Below the pieces are notes generated by a model. It was not told the DNA's origin and did not search any database. It was given only the letters and a program-made list of their open reading frames with translations. A stretch of DNA of 64,000 bases from Methylobacterium sp. WL1 (lineage in GTDB: Bacteria > Pseudomonadota > Alphaproteobacteria > Rhizobiales > Beijerinckiaceae): the NCBI RefSeq assembly GCF_008000895.1, contig NZ_CP042823.1, positions 1,116,001-1,180,000 on the forward strand, read 5' to 3'. This document shows positions 26,497-33,519 of the stretch, in pieces. A program made the translations under genes and the position numbers. Positions within the stretch are counted from its first letter, which is position 1, and the number at the start of each line of letters is the position of its first letter.

Positions 26497-27126
26497 ATGA
26501 GACTGTACTACATTCCCGCAAGCTGCTCGCTCGCCCCGCACATCATTGCCCACGAGCTCGGCCTCGACTTTGAACTCTGCAAAGTCGATCACGCCGATCA
26601 TAGGACGGAAGAGGGACAGGATTACTACGCCGTCAACCCGCACGGCTACGTGCCCCTCCTCGAACTCGACGACGGCCGGATCCTGCGCGAGGGCCCCGCC
26701 ATCCTGCAATACCTGGCCGACCTGAAGCCGGAGACGCGCCTCGCCCCGGCGAACGGCAGCTTCGAGCGCTACCGTCTTCAGGAGATGCTGGGCTTCCTGA
26801 GTTCCGAGATCCACAAGGGCTTCATTCCCCTCCTCTACGCACGCCTAGCGGGGCGGTATGTCGAAACCGCCAAGCCGAGGCTCGAAGCGCGCTTCGCCTG
26901 GATCGACGCGCAACTCGCCGGGCAGGCCTTCCTCATGGGCGAGACCTTCACGGTCGCCGACGCCTACCTGTTCGCGCTCACGGGCTGGGGGCAGGCGCCG
27001 TGGCTCACCTCGTATTACCGAGCCGACATCCATTTCGACCGCTTGCACAACCTGGACGCCTGGTACGGCCGCGTGCGCGGGCGCCAGGCGGTGAAGACGG
27101 CGCTGATGGAGGAGGGGCTGACGTAG
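26497..27126 (+). CDS. Glutathione S-transferase, beta-class-like
   Basis: This 209-residue protein has the GST plan. The N-terminal thioredoxin fold has the catalytic segment RLYYIPASCSLAPHIIAHE at residues 2-20, the cis-proline VPLLEL near 51 and the glutathione-binding LREGPAILQYLAD near 65. The all-helical C-terminal domain includes the conserved GETFTVADAYLF near residue 150. Cysteine at position 10 is the usual catalytic residue of the beta class. It probably conjugates glutathione to electrophiles and may be induced through the divergent HxlR regulator. Confidence 0.9.
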   Translation: MRLYYIPASCSLAPHIIAHELGLDFELCKVDHADHRTEEGQDYYAVNPHGYVPLLELDDGRILREGPAILQYLADLKPETRLAPANGSFERYRLQEMLGFLSSEIHKGFIPLLYARLAGRYVETAKPRLEARFAWIDAQLAGQAFLMGETFTVADAYLFALTGWGQAPWLTSYYRADIHFDRLHNLDAWYGRVRGRQAVKTALMEEGLT

Positions 27127-27325
27127 CCCCCGCCGCCGCGCGGCACGGCCAGCCCGGTCCTGCGGGTCCGGGCCATTCGGACGGCGCGCGGTGCGGCGAG
27201 GCCCCCGGGACCCGGCGGGAGCGGGCGCAACCTGCGACCTTCCCGGCCGGAACTTGGCCGTGCGGGCCCGAGGTTGCCCGGATGAATGGATCACCGCGAT
27301 CCACCATCTATTGCGAGACACCGGC

Positions 27326-27835
27326 ATGACCCTCGATACACGTTCGATCTACGTCACGGCCCTGAAGAACACCCACGCCGTCGAGATGCAGGCCCTGCAG
27401 ATCATGGAGCGGCAGGTCGAGCGCCTGGAGCGCTACCCGGAGATGGAGAAGGCCCTGCGCCGGCACATCGAGGAGACGCACGGCCAGCGCCAGCGCCTGG
27501 AGGAGGCGCTGCAGAGCCTCGGCGACAGCCCGTCGGCGCTCAAGGAGGGGTTCCTGGGCTTCGTCGGCAACATGATGGCGCTCGGCCACACGCCGGCCCA
27601 GGACGAGATCCTGAAGAACACCTACGCCAACCACGCCTTCGAGAACTTCGAGATCGCGGCCTACGAGTCACTGCTGACGATCGCGGATGCGGCCGGCCAG
27701 CAGGCGCATCGGACCGGCTTCCAGCAATCGCTGAAGGAAGAGCAGGGCATGGCCGAGGCGGTGCGGTCGCTGATCAAGCCGACCACCGAGCGCTACCTCG
27801 CGCTGACCACGGCCGGCGAGAAGGCCGACCGCTGA
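27326..27835 (+). CDS. Ferritin-like DUF892 (YciE/YciF) protein
   Basis: This 169-residue protein is a four-helix ferritin-like protein of the YciE/YciF family. Family segments are KNTHAVEMQALQIMERQ, RRHIEETHGQRQRLEEAL, YANHAFENFEIAAYESLLTIAD and SLKEEQGMAEAV, each bringing carboxylates or histidines to a dinuclear metal site. Members are induced by stress and are thought to handle metals or peroxide. ATG 27326 is used because the family begins here. A second, distant DUF892 gene is at 46.2-46.7 kb. The isochorismatase-like gene follows 58 bp downstream. Confidence 0.85.
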   Translation: MTLDTRSIYVTALKNTHAVEMQALQIMERQVERLERYPEMEKALRRHIEETHGQRQRLEEALQSLGDSPSALKEGFLGFVGNMMALGHTPAQDEILKNTYANHAFENFEIAAYESLLTIADAAGQQAHRTGFQQSLKEEQGMAEAVRSLIKPTTERYLALTTAGEKADR

Positions 27836-27893
27836 CGATCCGGACCGCGGCCGGCCTTGCTGGGGCCAGCCGCGAACGCGCAACCACCGAGGC

Positions 27894-28556
27894 ATGAAAC
27901 GCGCGGGCATGGAAACCGAGACGACGCGCGCGCCGCCCTCCCGGGCGCGGGCCGACGACGGCTCCGCGGGCGAGCCCCTGAGCCAGTCCTGCGTGCATCT
28001 CTGCGTCGACATGCAGCGCATGTTCGCCGAGCCGACGGACTGGCAGACGCCGTGGATGCCGCGCGTCCTGCCGCACGTGCGCCGCCTCGCCGAGGCCCAC
28101 CCGGATCGGACCGTGTTCACGCGCTTCATCCCGGCGGCCCGCCCCGGCGAGGGACGAGGCACGTGGGCGACCTATTCGGCCCGGTGGTCCGGCATGACGC
28201 GGGCTGCGCTCGATCCCGGTTTGATCGAGCTGGTCCCCGATCTGGCCCGCCTCGTCCCGCCCGCGGAGGTGATCGACAAGACCGTCTACTCGCCCTGGCT
28301 CGAAACGGACCTCGACGCGCGCCTCCGGGCGCGGGGCGTGGACACCCTGGTCGTCACCGGCGCGGAGACCGATGTCTGCGTGCTGGCGGCGGTGCTGGGC
28401 GGCGTCGATCTCGGCTACCGCATCGTGCTCGCCACGGACGGCCTGTGCAGTTCCTGCGACGAGGCCCACGACGCCCTGATGGTGATGTACCGGATGCGCT
28501 ACGGCCACCAGGTCCTGACCCTGACGACCGACGCGATCCTGGAGCGCTGGCCGTGA
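27894..28556 (+). CDS. Isochorismatase-like cysteine hydrolase
   Basis: This 220-residue protein has the three catalytic residues of the family: D39 (HLCVDMQRMF), K129 (VIDKTVYSPW) and C162 (ETDVCVLAAVLGG). Related enzymes hydrolyse isochorismate, nicotinamide, ureidoacrylate or N-carbamoyl amides, and substrate cannot be read from sequence. It begins with ATG 27894, and ATG 27909 is also possible. The first 25 residues are a non-conserved polar extension. It may be co-transcribed with the DUF892 gene upstream. Confidence 0.85.
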   Translation: MKRAGMETETTRAPPSRARADDGSAGEPLSQSCVHLCVDMQRMFAEPTDWQTPWMPRVLPHVRRLAEAHPDRTVFTRFIPAARPGEGRGTWATYSARWSGMTRAALDPGLIELVPDLARLVPPAEVIDKTVYSPWLETDLDARLRARGVDTLVVTGAETDVCVLAAVLGGVDLGYRIVLATDGLCSSCDEAHDALMVMYRMRYGHQVLTLTTDAILERWP

Positions 28557-28741
28557 GCAGCGTCCCCCTGTCTTGAACTGTTATAGTCAAGCTCTAGCGC
28601 GATAGGCCGGGTGCGATCCGCGGTGTTCCGGATCACGAACACTCGATGTGTGCAGGTTCACGCGCGAAAAACAGTCGCGACCGTCGAACCGAACGGCAGC
28701 GTCACCGTTATGTCCTCGAACACTATTCCGGAGGGAAGGAC

Positions 28742-28939
28742 ATGGCCAAGCACGAGATCCTCGGGTACTTCGAGCACCGCCGCGACGGGGCCTGGGTGTG
28801 CGTCCGGCCGTTCACCCTGACCACGCGCGATGCCAGCGTCGACATCCGTCAGGGCATGCGCTTCGATTACGGCAAGCGCGTCGGCGGGCTCGACCTCGCC
28901 GAGTACCTGGAGCAGCTCGGATCGCAGTTCGGTTCGTAA
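28742..28939 (+). CDS. Small conserved-looking protein, function unknown
   Basis: This 65-residue protein begins MAKHEILGYFEHRRDGAWVC and contains a Gly-Lys-Arg-rich beta-strand pattern and an acidic, helical end (DLAEYLEQLGSQ). GGAGGGAAGGAC just before the ATG is one of the strongest ribosome sites in the window, so it is probably highly translated. I do not recognise a family. A hairpin terminator lies 47 bp downstream. Confidence 0.7.
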   Translation: MAKHEILGYFEHRRDGAWVCVRPFTLTTRDASVDIRQGMRFDYGKRVGGLDLAEYLEQLGSQFGS

Positions 28940-28985
28940 GGCGGCCCGGGCCAGCGGATCGCGCGCAACAATCCATGCCCGTGGA

Positions 28986-29011
28986 GGGCGCCGGGCGAAA
29001 ACCCGGCGCCC
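28986..29011. terminator. Bidirectional hairpin terminator
   Basis: GGGCGCCGGG and CCCGGCGCCC form a perfect 10-bp stem with a CGAAAA loop. It is followed by TTCGTCGTTTC on the plus strand. It lies between the 65-residue protein gene and the convergent SDR gene. Confidence 0.85.
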
Positions 29012-29020
29012 TTCGTCGTT

Positions 29021-29791
29021 TCAGGCCCCGCCCCACTGCATCGTGAGGCCGCCATCGACCACCAGCGTGTGGCCGGTGACGTAATCGGCGGCCCCCGACG
29101 CGAGGTAGAGGATCGCTCTGGCGATCTCGCCCGGCTGCCCCGCCCGGTGCCACGGGATCCGCTCCAGGGACTGGTCGAGCACCGCGGTCTTCTCGAAGCG
29201 GTCCGCGGTCATCGGCGTCTCGATCAGGCCGGGGGCGACGTTGTTGACGTTGATCCGGTCCTCCGCGAGTTCCCGCGACAGGCTCCGGCACAGGGAGCCG
29301 AGTCCGGCCTTCGACATGCCGTAGGGAGCGCTCTCGGGGGTCGGCAGGTGCTGGGCCACCGAGGACACGAACACGATCTTGCCGCCACCGCCCTGCGCCC
29401 GGCGCATCCCGATGAACGGGCGCGCGCAGAACAGCGGCCCCATCAGGTTCACCCGCAGGATCCGCTCCAGCACCGTGTCGTCCATCTCGGCGACCGGCAT
29501 GCCGCTCATCGCCTGACCAGCGTTGGCCACCAGGATGTCGAGGCCGCCCAGCTCGCTGCCGACGCGGTCGTAGGCGGCATTCACCGCGGCGGCGTCGCCG
29601 ACGTCGAGTTGCAGCACCAGGGCGCGGCGGCCGGCCGCCTCGACCCGGGCGGCGGTCTCGCGGATCCCGGCCTCGTCTGTGTGATAGGTGATCGCCACGT
29701 CCGCCCCCTCCCGGGCGAACAGCTCGGCGGTCGCCTGCCCGATGCCGGAATCGGCTCCGGTGATCAGGGCTCGCTTGTCGGTCAGGATCAT
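29021..29791 (-). CDS. Short-chain dehydrogenase/reductase
   Basis: This 256-residue classical SDR has the coenzyme motif TGADSGIG at 11-18, LDILVANAG near 84-92, and the catalytic triad S144, Y157 and K161 (SSVAQ... YGMSK). The C-terminal segment NVNNVAPGLIETPMT and VTGHTLVVDGGLTM are typical of the glucose-1-dehydrogenase/3-oxoacyl reductase-like group. Substrate unknown. A TetR-family gene diverges from it 162 bp away and may control it. Confidence 0.9.
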   Translation of the reverse strand: MILTDKRALITGADSGIGQATAELFAREGADVAITYHTDEAGIRETAARVEAAGRRALVLQLDVGDAAAVNAAYDRVGSELGGLDILVANAGQAMSGMPVAEMDDTVLERILRVNLMGPLFCARPFIGMRRAQGGGGKIVFVSSVAQHLPTPESAPYGMSKAGLGSLCRSLSRELAEDRINVNNVAPGLIETPMTADRFEKTAVLDQSLERIPWHRAGQPGEIARAILYLASGAADYVTGHTLVVDGGLTMQWGGA

Positions 29792-29953
29792 CGTTGCGTG
29801 CCTCGTGCGTGCGCCGCCGTGCAGGCGGCCGGATGCCGGGGCAATGGGTCGGACCCGGGAGGGTTCCGGCCGCGCCGACCCGCCGCGGGCAAAGCCGGGT
29901 CCCGGGAACCGGGGGTCTTTGACGCCCGCCGCGCCCGTGCCCTACTGAGGAGC

Positions 29954-30613
29954 ATGTCCCTGGATACCCCGACCCCCATGCTCACGGAGGAGAGCGCGCC
30001 GACCACCCGCTGCCGCATCCTGGCGACGGCGGCGGCGTATTTTCGCGAGATCGGCTACCAGAAGACCACCGTGGCGGACATCGCCCGGACGCTGAAGATG
30101 AGCCCGGCCAACGTCTACCGGTTCTTCGAGTCGAAGAAGGCGATCAACGAGGCGGTGCTGGAGCGGCTGATCGGCGAGATCGAGGCCCTGGTCTCCGAGG
30201 TCGCCGCCCGCCCGGGCCTCGGCGCCACCGAACGCCTCGTGGCGGCGATCGACCTCCTGCACCGCGACTGCACGCGGCGCTGCGAGGAATTTCCCCGGCT
30301 CCACGAGATGGTCGAGGCGGCCATGGGCGAGAGCTGGGAGGTCTGCCGGCACCACATCGCCCGGGTCACGGCCGGGTTCGAGCGCATTGTCCGCGACGGC
30401 GTGGCCCGGGGCGAGTTCGAGGCCGCCGACCCGGCGGAGGCGGCCGCCTGCATCCATGCCGGCATCGCCCGCTACACCCATCCGCTGCTGGTCGGGCAGA
30501 CCGCGCTCCAGCCGGTCCCCTCGCTGGAGGCCATGACGGCGTTCCTGCTGCGGGGCTTGGCGCCGCGGGGGCCAAGCGGTGCCGGACCGGCGCAAGGCGC
30601 ACGACTGGGCTGA
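29954..30613 (+). CDS. TetR/AcrR-family regulator
   Basis: This 219-residue regulator has a TetR DNA-binding domain at about 18-65: RILATAAAYFREIGYQKTTV, IARTLKMSPANVYRFFESKKA. An all-helical ligand-binding domain with EEFPRLHEMVEAAMGESWEV follows. ATG 29954 follows GAGGAG closely. It resembles the AefR/YbjK-type group with a C-terminal TetR_C domain. Divergent to the SDR gene, which is the best candidate target. The last 15 residues are a Gly/Ala-rich tail. Confidence 0.88.
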   Translation: MSLDTPTPMLTEESAPTTRCRILATAAAYFREIGYQKTTVADIARTLKMSPANVYRFFESKKAINEAVLERLIGEIEALVSEVAARPGLGATERLVAAIDLLHRDCTRRCEEFPRLHEMVEAAMGESWEVCRHHIARVTAGFERIVRDGVARGEFEAADPAEAAACIHAGIARYTHPLLVGQTALQPVPSLEAMTAFLLRGLAPRGPSGAGPAQGARLG

Positions 30614-30701
30614 ACCGATGACGCGTCGCCGGCCTCCTCGCAGCACAGCCCGCACGATCAACGGTGGCGTACGGCATCCAGCGAATGGGATCGCACCCCT
30701 C

Positions 30702-30881
30702 ATGGATATCGATCGCGCCTTGCCTGAGCCGCTCACCGATGCGGAACGCGCCGCCGCTCAACGCGGCCTGGCCGACCTGCACGCGGGTCGGTTCGCGACG
30801 ACGGCAGACGTCGAAGCCGCGTACCGCCGCTTCAGACCTCAGCGCCTCGATCCGGATCCGACCCCCGATACGAAGCGCTGA
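30702..30881 (+). CDS. Orphan ParD-like small antitoxin
   Basis: This 59-residue protein reads PLTDAERAAAQRGLADLHAGRFATTADVEAAYRRFR. That pattern is common at the C-terminus or as short forms of ParD-like antitoxins paired with RelE/ParE toxins. No toxin frame follows, because the next gene is convergent. It is either a solitary antitoxin or an unrelated small protein. The frame opens earlier, but ATG 30702 starts the conserved part. Confidence 0.55.
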   Translation: MDIDRALPEPLTDAERAAAQRGLADLHAGRFATTADVEAAYRRFRPQRLDPDPTPDTKR

Positions 30882-30896
30882 GCCGATCCGAAGACC

Positions 30897-31241
30897 TTAC
30901 TCCGAGGCCCGCCCCGCCTCCGGCGCCGGCTCGGACACGCTCGGCTGCGGGCCGTCATAGCCCTCGATCACCAGGATCTCGGCATCGACGCCGCCGCGCT
31001 GCTTGGCCTTGGCCGCCTGGTAGAGGTCGGAGTTCCAGCAGGCGAGGGCGTCGGCGTAGCTCGGGAACTCGATCACCACGTTGCGGGAGCGAGGCTGGCC
31101 CATCACCGCCTCGAAGGCGCCGCCGCGCACCAGGAAGCGCCCGCCGTGCTTGGCGAAGGCGATGCCGTTGGCGGCCACGTAATCCTTGTAGGCCTCCGCG
31201 TCGCGGACATCGACCCGCGCGATCCAGTAGCCCTTCGCCAT
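30897..31241 (-). CDS. DUF1330 family protein
   Basis: This 114-residue protein has the DUF1330 ferredoxin-like dimeric barrel: GYWIARVDVRDAEAYKDYVA, GGRFLVRGGAFEAVMG and RNVVIEFPSYADALACWNSDLYQAAK. The SxxY region near the end is the most conserved part of the family. Start ATG 31241 gives the usual MAKGYW beginning. Function of the family is not known. It lies 62 bp downstream of pyrF on the same strand and may be co-transcribed. Confidence 0.85.
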   Translation of the reverse strand: MAKGYWIARVDVRDAEAYKDYVAANGIAFAKHGGRFLVRGGAFEAVMGQPRSRNVVIEFPSYADALACWNSDLYQAAKAKQRGGVDAEILVIEGYDGPQPSVSEPAPEAGRASE

Positions 31242-31303
31242 CCTGTGCCTCATCGGTTGCGGGGTTGAGATGGATTCCGGCCGCCCGAAGGCAATGCCGG
31301 GCT

Positions 31304-31996
31304 TCAGGCCAGCTCGGCCACAATCGCCTGCGCCACGGCGCGCGGGTCGGCGGCGCCGGTGATCGGGCGCCCGACCACCACGTGGTCGATCCCGACCCTG
31401 CGGGCGTCCCCGGGGGTCATCACCCGCTTCTGATCGCCGGCCTCGGCGCCCGCCGGGCGGATCCCCGGGGTGACGATCAGCCGGTCCGGCCCCACGATCC
31501 GCCGGACCGAGGCCGCCTCGGCCGCCGAGCAGACGAGGCCGTCGATGCCGATCTCGGCGGCCTGGGCGGCCCGCTTGGCGACCAGCTCGGCCACCGGCAG
31601 GCCGTAGCCGGCCTCCGCGGCGTCGGAATCGTCGTAGGAGGTCAGCACCGTCACGGCCAGGATCTTGAGGCTCGCGCCCCGGCCGCGCACGGCCGCCCGC
31701 ATGGTCTGCGGATAGGCGTGAACGGTGAGGAAGGTGGCGCCCAGGCCCGAGGCCGAGCGCACGCCCTCCTCGACGGTGTTGCCGATGTCGTGGAGCTTGA
31801 GGTCGAGGAACACCTTGAGCCCGCGCGCCGCCAGCCGCTCGGCGAGCGCCAGGCCGCCGGCGTAACCCAGCCGGTAGCCGATCTTGTAGAAGGTCGCGGC
31901 ATCGCCGATCCGGTCGATCAGCGCCTCGGCCTCCGGCACGCCCGGGAGATCGAGGGCCACGATCAGGCGGTCGCGGGGGTCGGCACTCTCGGTCAT
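31304..31996 (-). CDS. pyrF: Orotidine 5'-phosphate decarboxylase
   Basis: PyrF (230 aa) makes UMP from OMP, the last step of de novo pyrimidine synthesis. The catalytic tetrad region is visible: K38 (FYKIGYRL), and D65, K67 and D70 in [24 protein letters not shown] and the phosphate-binding VTPGIRP and [11 protein letters not shown] follow. ATG 31996 starts the normal-length protein. An earlier GTG in the frame adds 11 unconserved residues. Confidence 0.95.
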   Translation of the reverse strand: MTESADPRDRLIVALDLPGVPEAEALIDRIGDAATFYKIGYRLGYAGGLALAERLAARGLKVFLDLKLHDIGNTVEEGVRSASGLGATFLTVHAYPQTMRAAVRGRGASLKILAVTVLTSYDDSDAAEAGYGLPVAELVAKRAAQAAEIGIDGLVCSAAEAASVRRIVGPDRLIVTPGIRPAGAEAGDQKRVMTPGDARRVGIDHVVVGRPITGAADPRAVAQAIVAELA

Positions 31997-32065
31997 CGCG
32001 GCGTCCTTCGGGCTGGCGGCACGGACCACGCCGCGGCGATCCCTGTCAATCAGGACCGGAGCCTA

Positions 32066-32416
32066 TCAGCCGCGCTTGCCGGCCTTGGCGCGCCGCCTGC
32101 CGCGTACGAGGCCCTCGGCCAGGGCTTCGTTCATGCGCGCCTGCCAGGGACCGCCGGCCTGGTAGGCGGCGAGCACATCGGGATCGACGTTCAGAGTGAG
32201 TTGCACCCGCCCGGTCTCACCCTGCGAGGGACTCCCTTGAGCCAGGGCGGCGTAGACGGCGGGCGGAAGCACGTCGCGGGCCGGGCGCAGGCGCGCCAGT
32301 TCGGCGTCAGTCAGTTCCGCCGAATCGGGATTGTTGGCGATGGACGCCTGGAGAAGCGCCTCCTCGGTATCGCTGAGCGGAGGCGCCCTTCGCTTGGTCG
32401 TGTCACGCGTCGTCAT
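32066..32416 (-). CDS. brnA: BrnA-family antitoxin
   Basis: This 116-residue protein has the BrnA C-terminal ribbon-helix-helix domain: VQLTLNVDPDVLAAYQAGGPWQARMNEAL, given here in pieces as VQLTLNVDPDVLAAY and WQARMNEALAEGL. The N-terminal half, with SDTEEALLQASIANNPDSAE and LRPARDVLP, is typical of antitoxins next to BrnT. It starts inside the end of the toxin gene with a 14-bp overlap, the normal brnTA order. Its frame is intact although the toxin is not. Confidence 0.85.
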   Translation of the reverse strand: MTTRDTTKRRAPPLSDTEEALLQASIANNPDSAELTDAELARLRPARDVLPPAVYAALAQGSPSQGETGRVQLTLNVDPDVLAAYQAGGPWQARMNEALAEGLVRGRRRAKAGKRG

Positions 32417-32680
32417 AGGCCTTCCGCTCCTTCCGGCTGGCCGGGCGCAGGCTGATCGCCGAAACCGCCTCCGTTCCGAGCACCGCGAACGTGAGAGTCA
32501 CGAGTTGCGCGTCCAGGAAACCGACGGCCTTGAAGCGGCGCCCGCCCGTCTTGCTCGCGTGGGTCTCGCTGACCAGGGCGGTCTCCCATTCGAAACGGGC
32601 CTGCGCATCGGCGAAATTCAGGCCGTGCCCCTCGGGCGGAGGCCTGAGGTTCTCTGACGCTTCGGCTCGTCCCAGATCAT
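32403..32680 (-). pseudogene. brnT: BrnT toxin with a frameshift near its N-terminus
   Basis: The frame starts correctly (MIWDEPKRQ) but stops after 20 codons. The rest of a BrnT protein follows one frame away: GHGLNFADAQARFEW, GRRFKAVGFLDAQLVTLTF and AVSAISLRPASRKERKAYDDA, ending with TGA at 32403 overlapping brnA. The junction near 32645-32655 also contains four or five extra Pro/Gly codons absent from relatives. So a one-base loss and a small insertion have occurred there. The ribonuclease toxin should not be made in full, while BrnA remains intact. Confidence 0.85.
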
Positions 32681-32727
32681 CCGCACACGATTTTGTAGCG
32701 CCCGGATGGCGGGACCGTCGAGCCTTT

Positions 32728-33363
32728 TTAGGGCTTGCTCACCCGCCCAGCACCCGCGCCACCTCCGCCTTGAGCACCGGCAGCAGTTCCGCCTCGAACC
32801 AGGGCTCGCGCTTGAGCCAGCCGTTGTTGCGCCAGGACGGGTGGGGCAGGGCAGCACCCGGGGCGGCGGGGCTCGTCCAGGAGCGCGCGCCAGCGCCGCA
32901 CGGTGCCGGTCAGGCCGCCCTCCATCCGGCCCAGGTGCCAGGCCTGCGCGTACTGGCCGATCACCAGGATGAGATCGAGGTTCGGCAGGCCGGAAAACAG
33001 CTCCGCACGCCAGCGCTCGGCGCATTCCCGGCGCGGCGGCCGGTCGCCGCCCTTGGCGTCGAGGCCCGGGAAACAGGAGCCCATCGGCACGATCGCCACC
33101 TGCGCGGGGTCGTAGAACCGCGCCTCGTCGAGGCCGAGCCAGCTCCGCAGCCGTACCCCCGACGGGTCGGTGAACGGCATCCCGGTGCGGTGGGCCCGGG
33201 TCCCGGGGGCTTGGCTCGCCACGCAGAGCCGCGCGCTGGTGCTGCCCTGCACGATCGGCCGCGGCTCCTGGGGGAGGGGCAGCCCGTAGAGCGGGCTGTC
33301 CCGGCACAGGCGGCAGGCGCGCAGGCGCGCGGCAGTGTCTTCGAACGGGGCGTGTGCGGGCAT
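32728..33363 (-). pseudogene. Uracil-DNA glycosylase family protein, frameshifted
   Basis: The first 165 residues match a uracil-DNA glycosylase family protein with an N-terminal CRLC pair, SQAPGTRAHRTGMPFTDPSG (motif I region, P and D visible), LILVIGQYAQAWHL and RRWRALLDEP. The C-terminal motif II segment (PHPSWRNNGWLKREPWFEAE) and the natural end at 32739 lie one frame away. A one-base indel in the CCCCG/CCGCC run near 32860-32875 explains this. The present frame ends at 32728 with unrelated residues. If real, the loss of HPSWRNN would inactivate the enzyme. The gene starts just beyond the iorB terminator. Confidence 0.8.
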
Positions 33364-33397
33364 CGTTGCCAAGATGGCGAGCGGCTGCGCAGAAACC

Positions 33398-33429
33398 AAA
33401 AAAAACGGCGCGGTGTCGCGCCGCGCCGT
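33398..33429 (-). terminator. Rho-independent terminator of the molybdenum hydroxylase operon
   Basis: On the minus strand, ACGGCGCGG and CCGCGCCGT form a 9-bp stem with a 7-nt loop followed directly by eight U (plus-strand A-run 33398-33405). It lies 90 bp after the large-subunit stop and just before the glycosylase start. Confidence 0.88.
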
Positions 33430-33519
33430 CGTCAGTCGGGTCTCTTACTCAGGTCTCTTGCCTTGGGGGGAAGGCCCCTCCGTCCTACGCCGGGGCCGGG
33501 AGGCGCGCCGTGCGATTCG

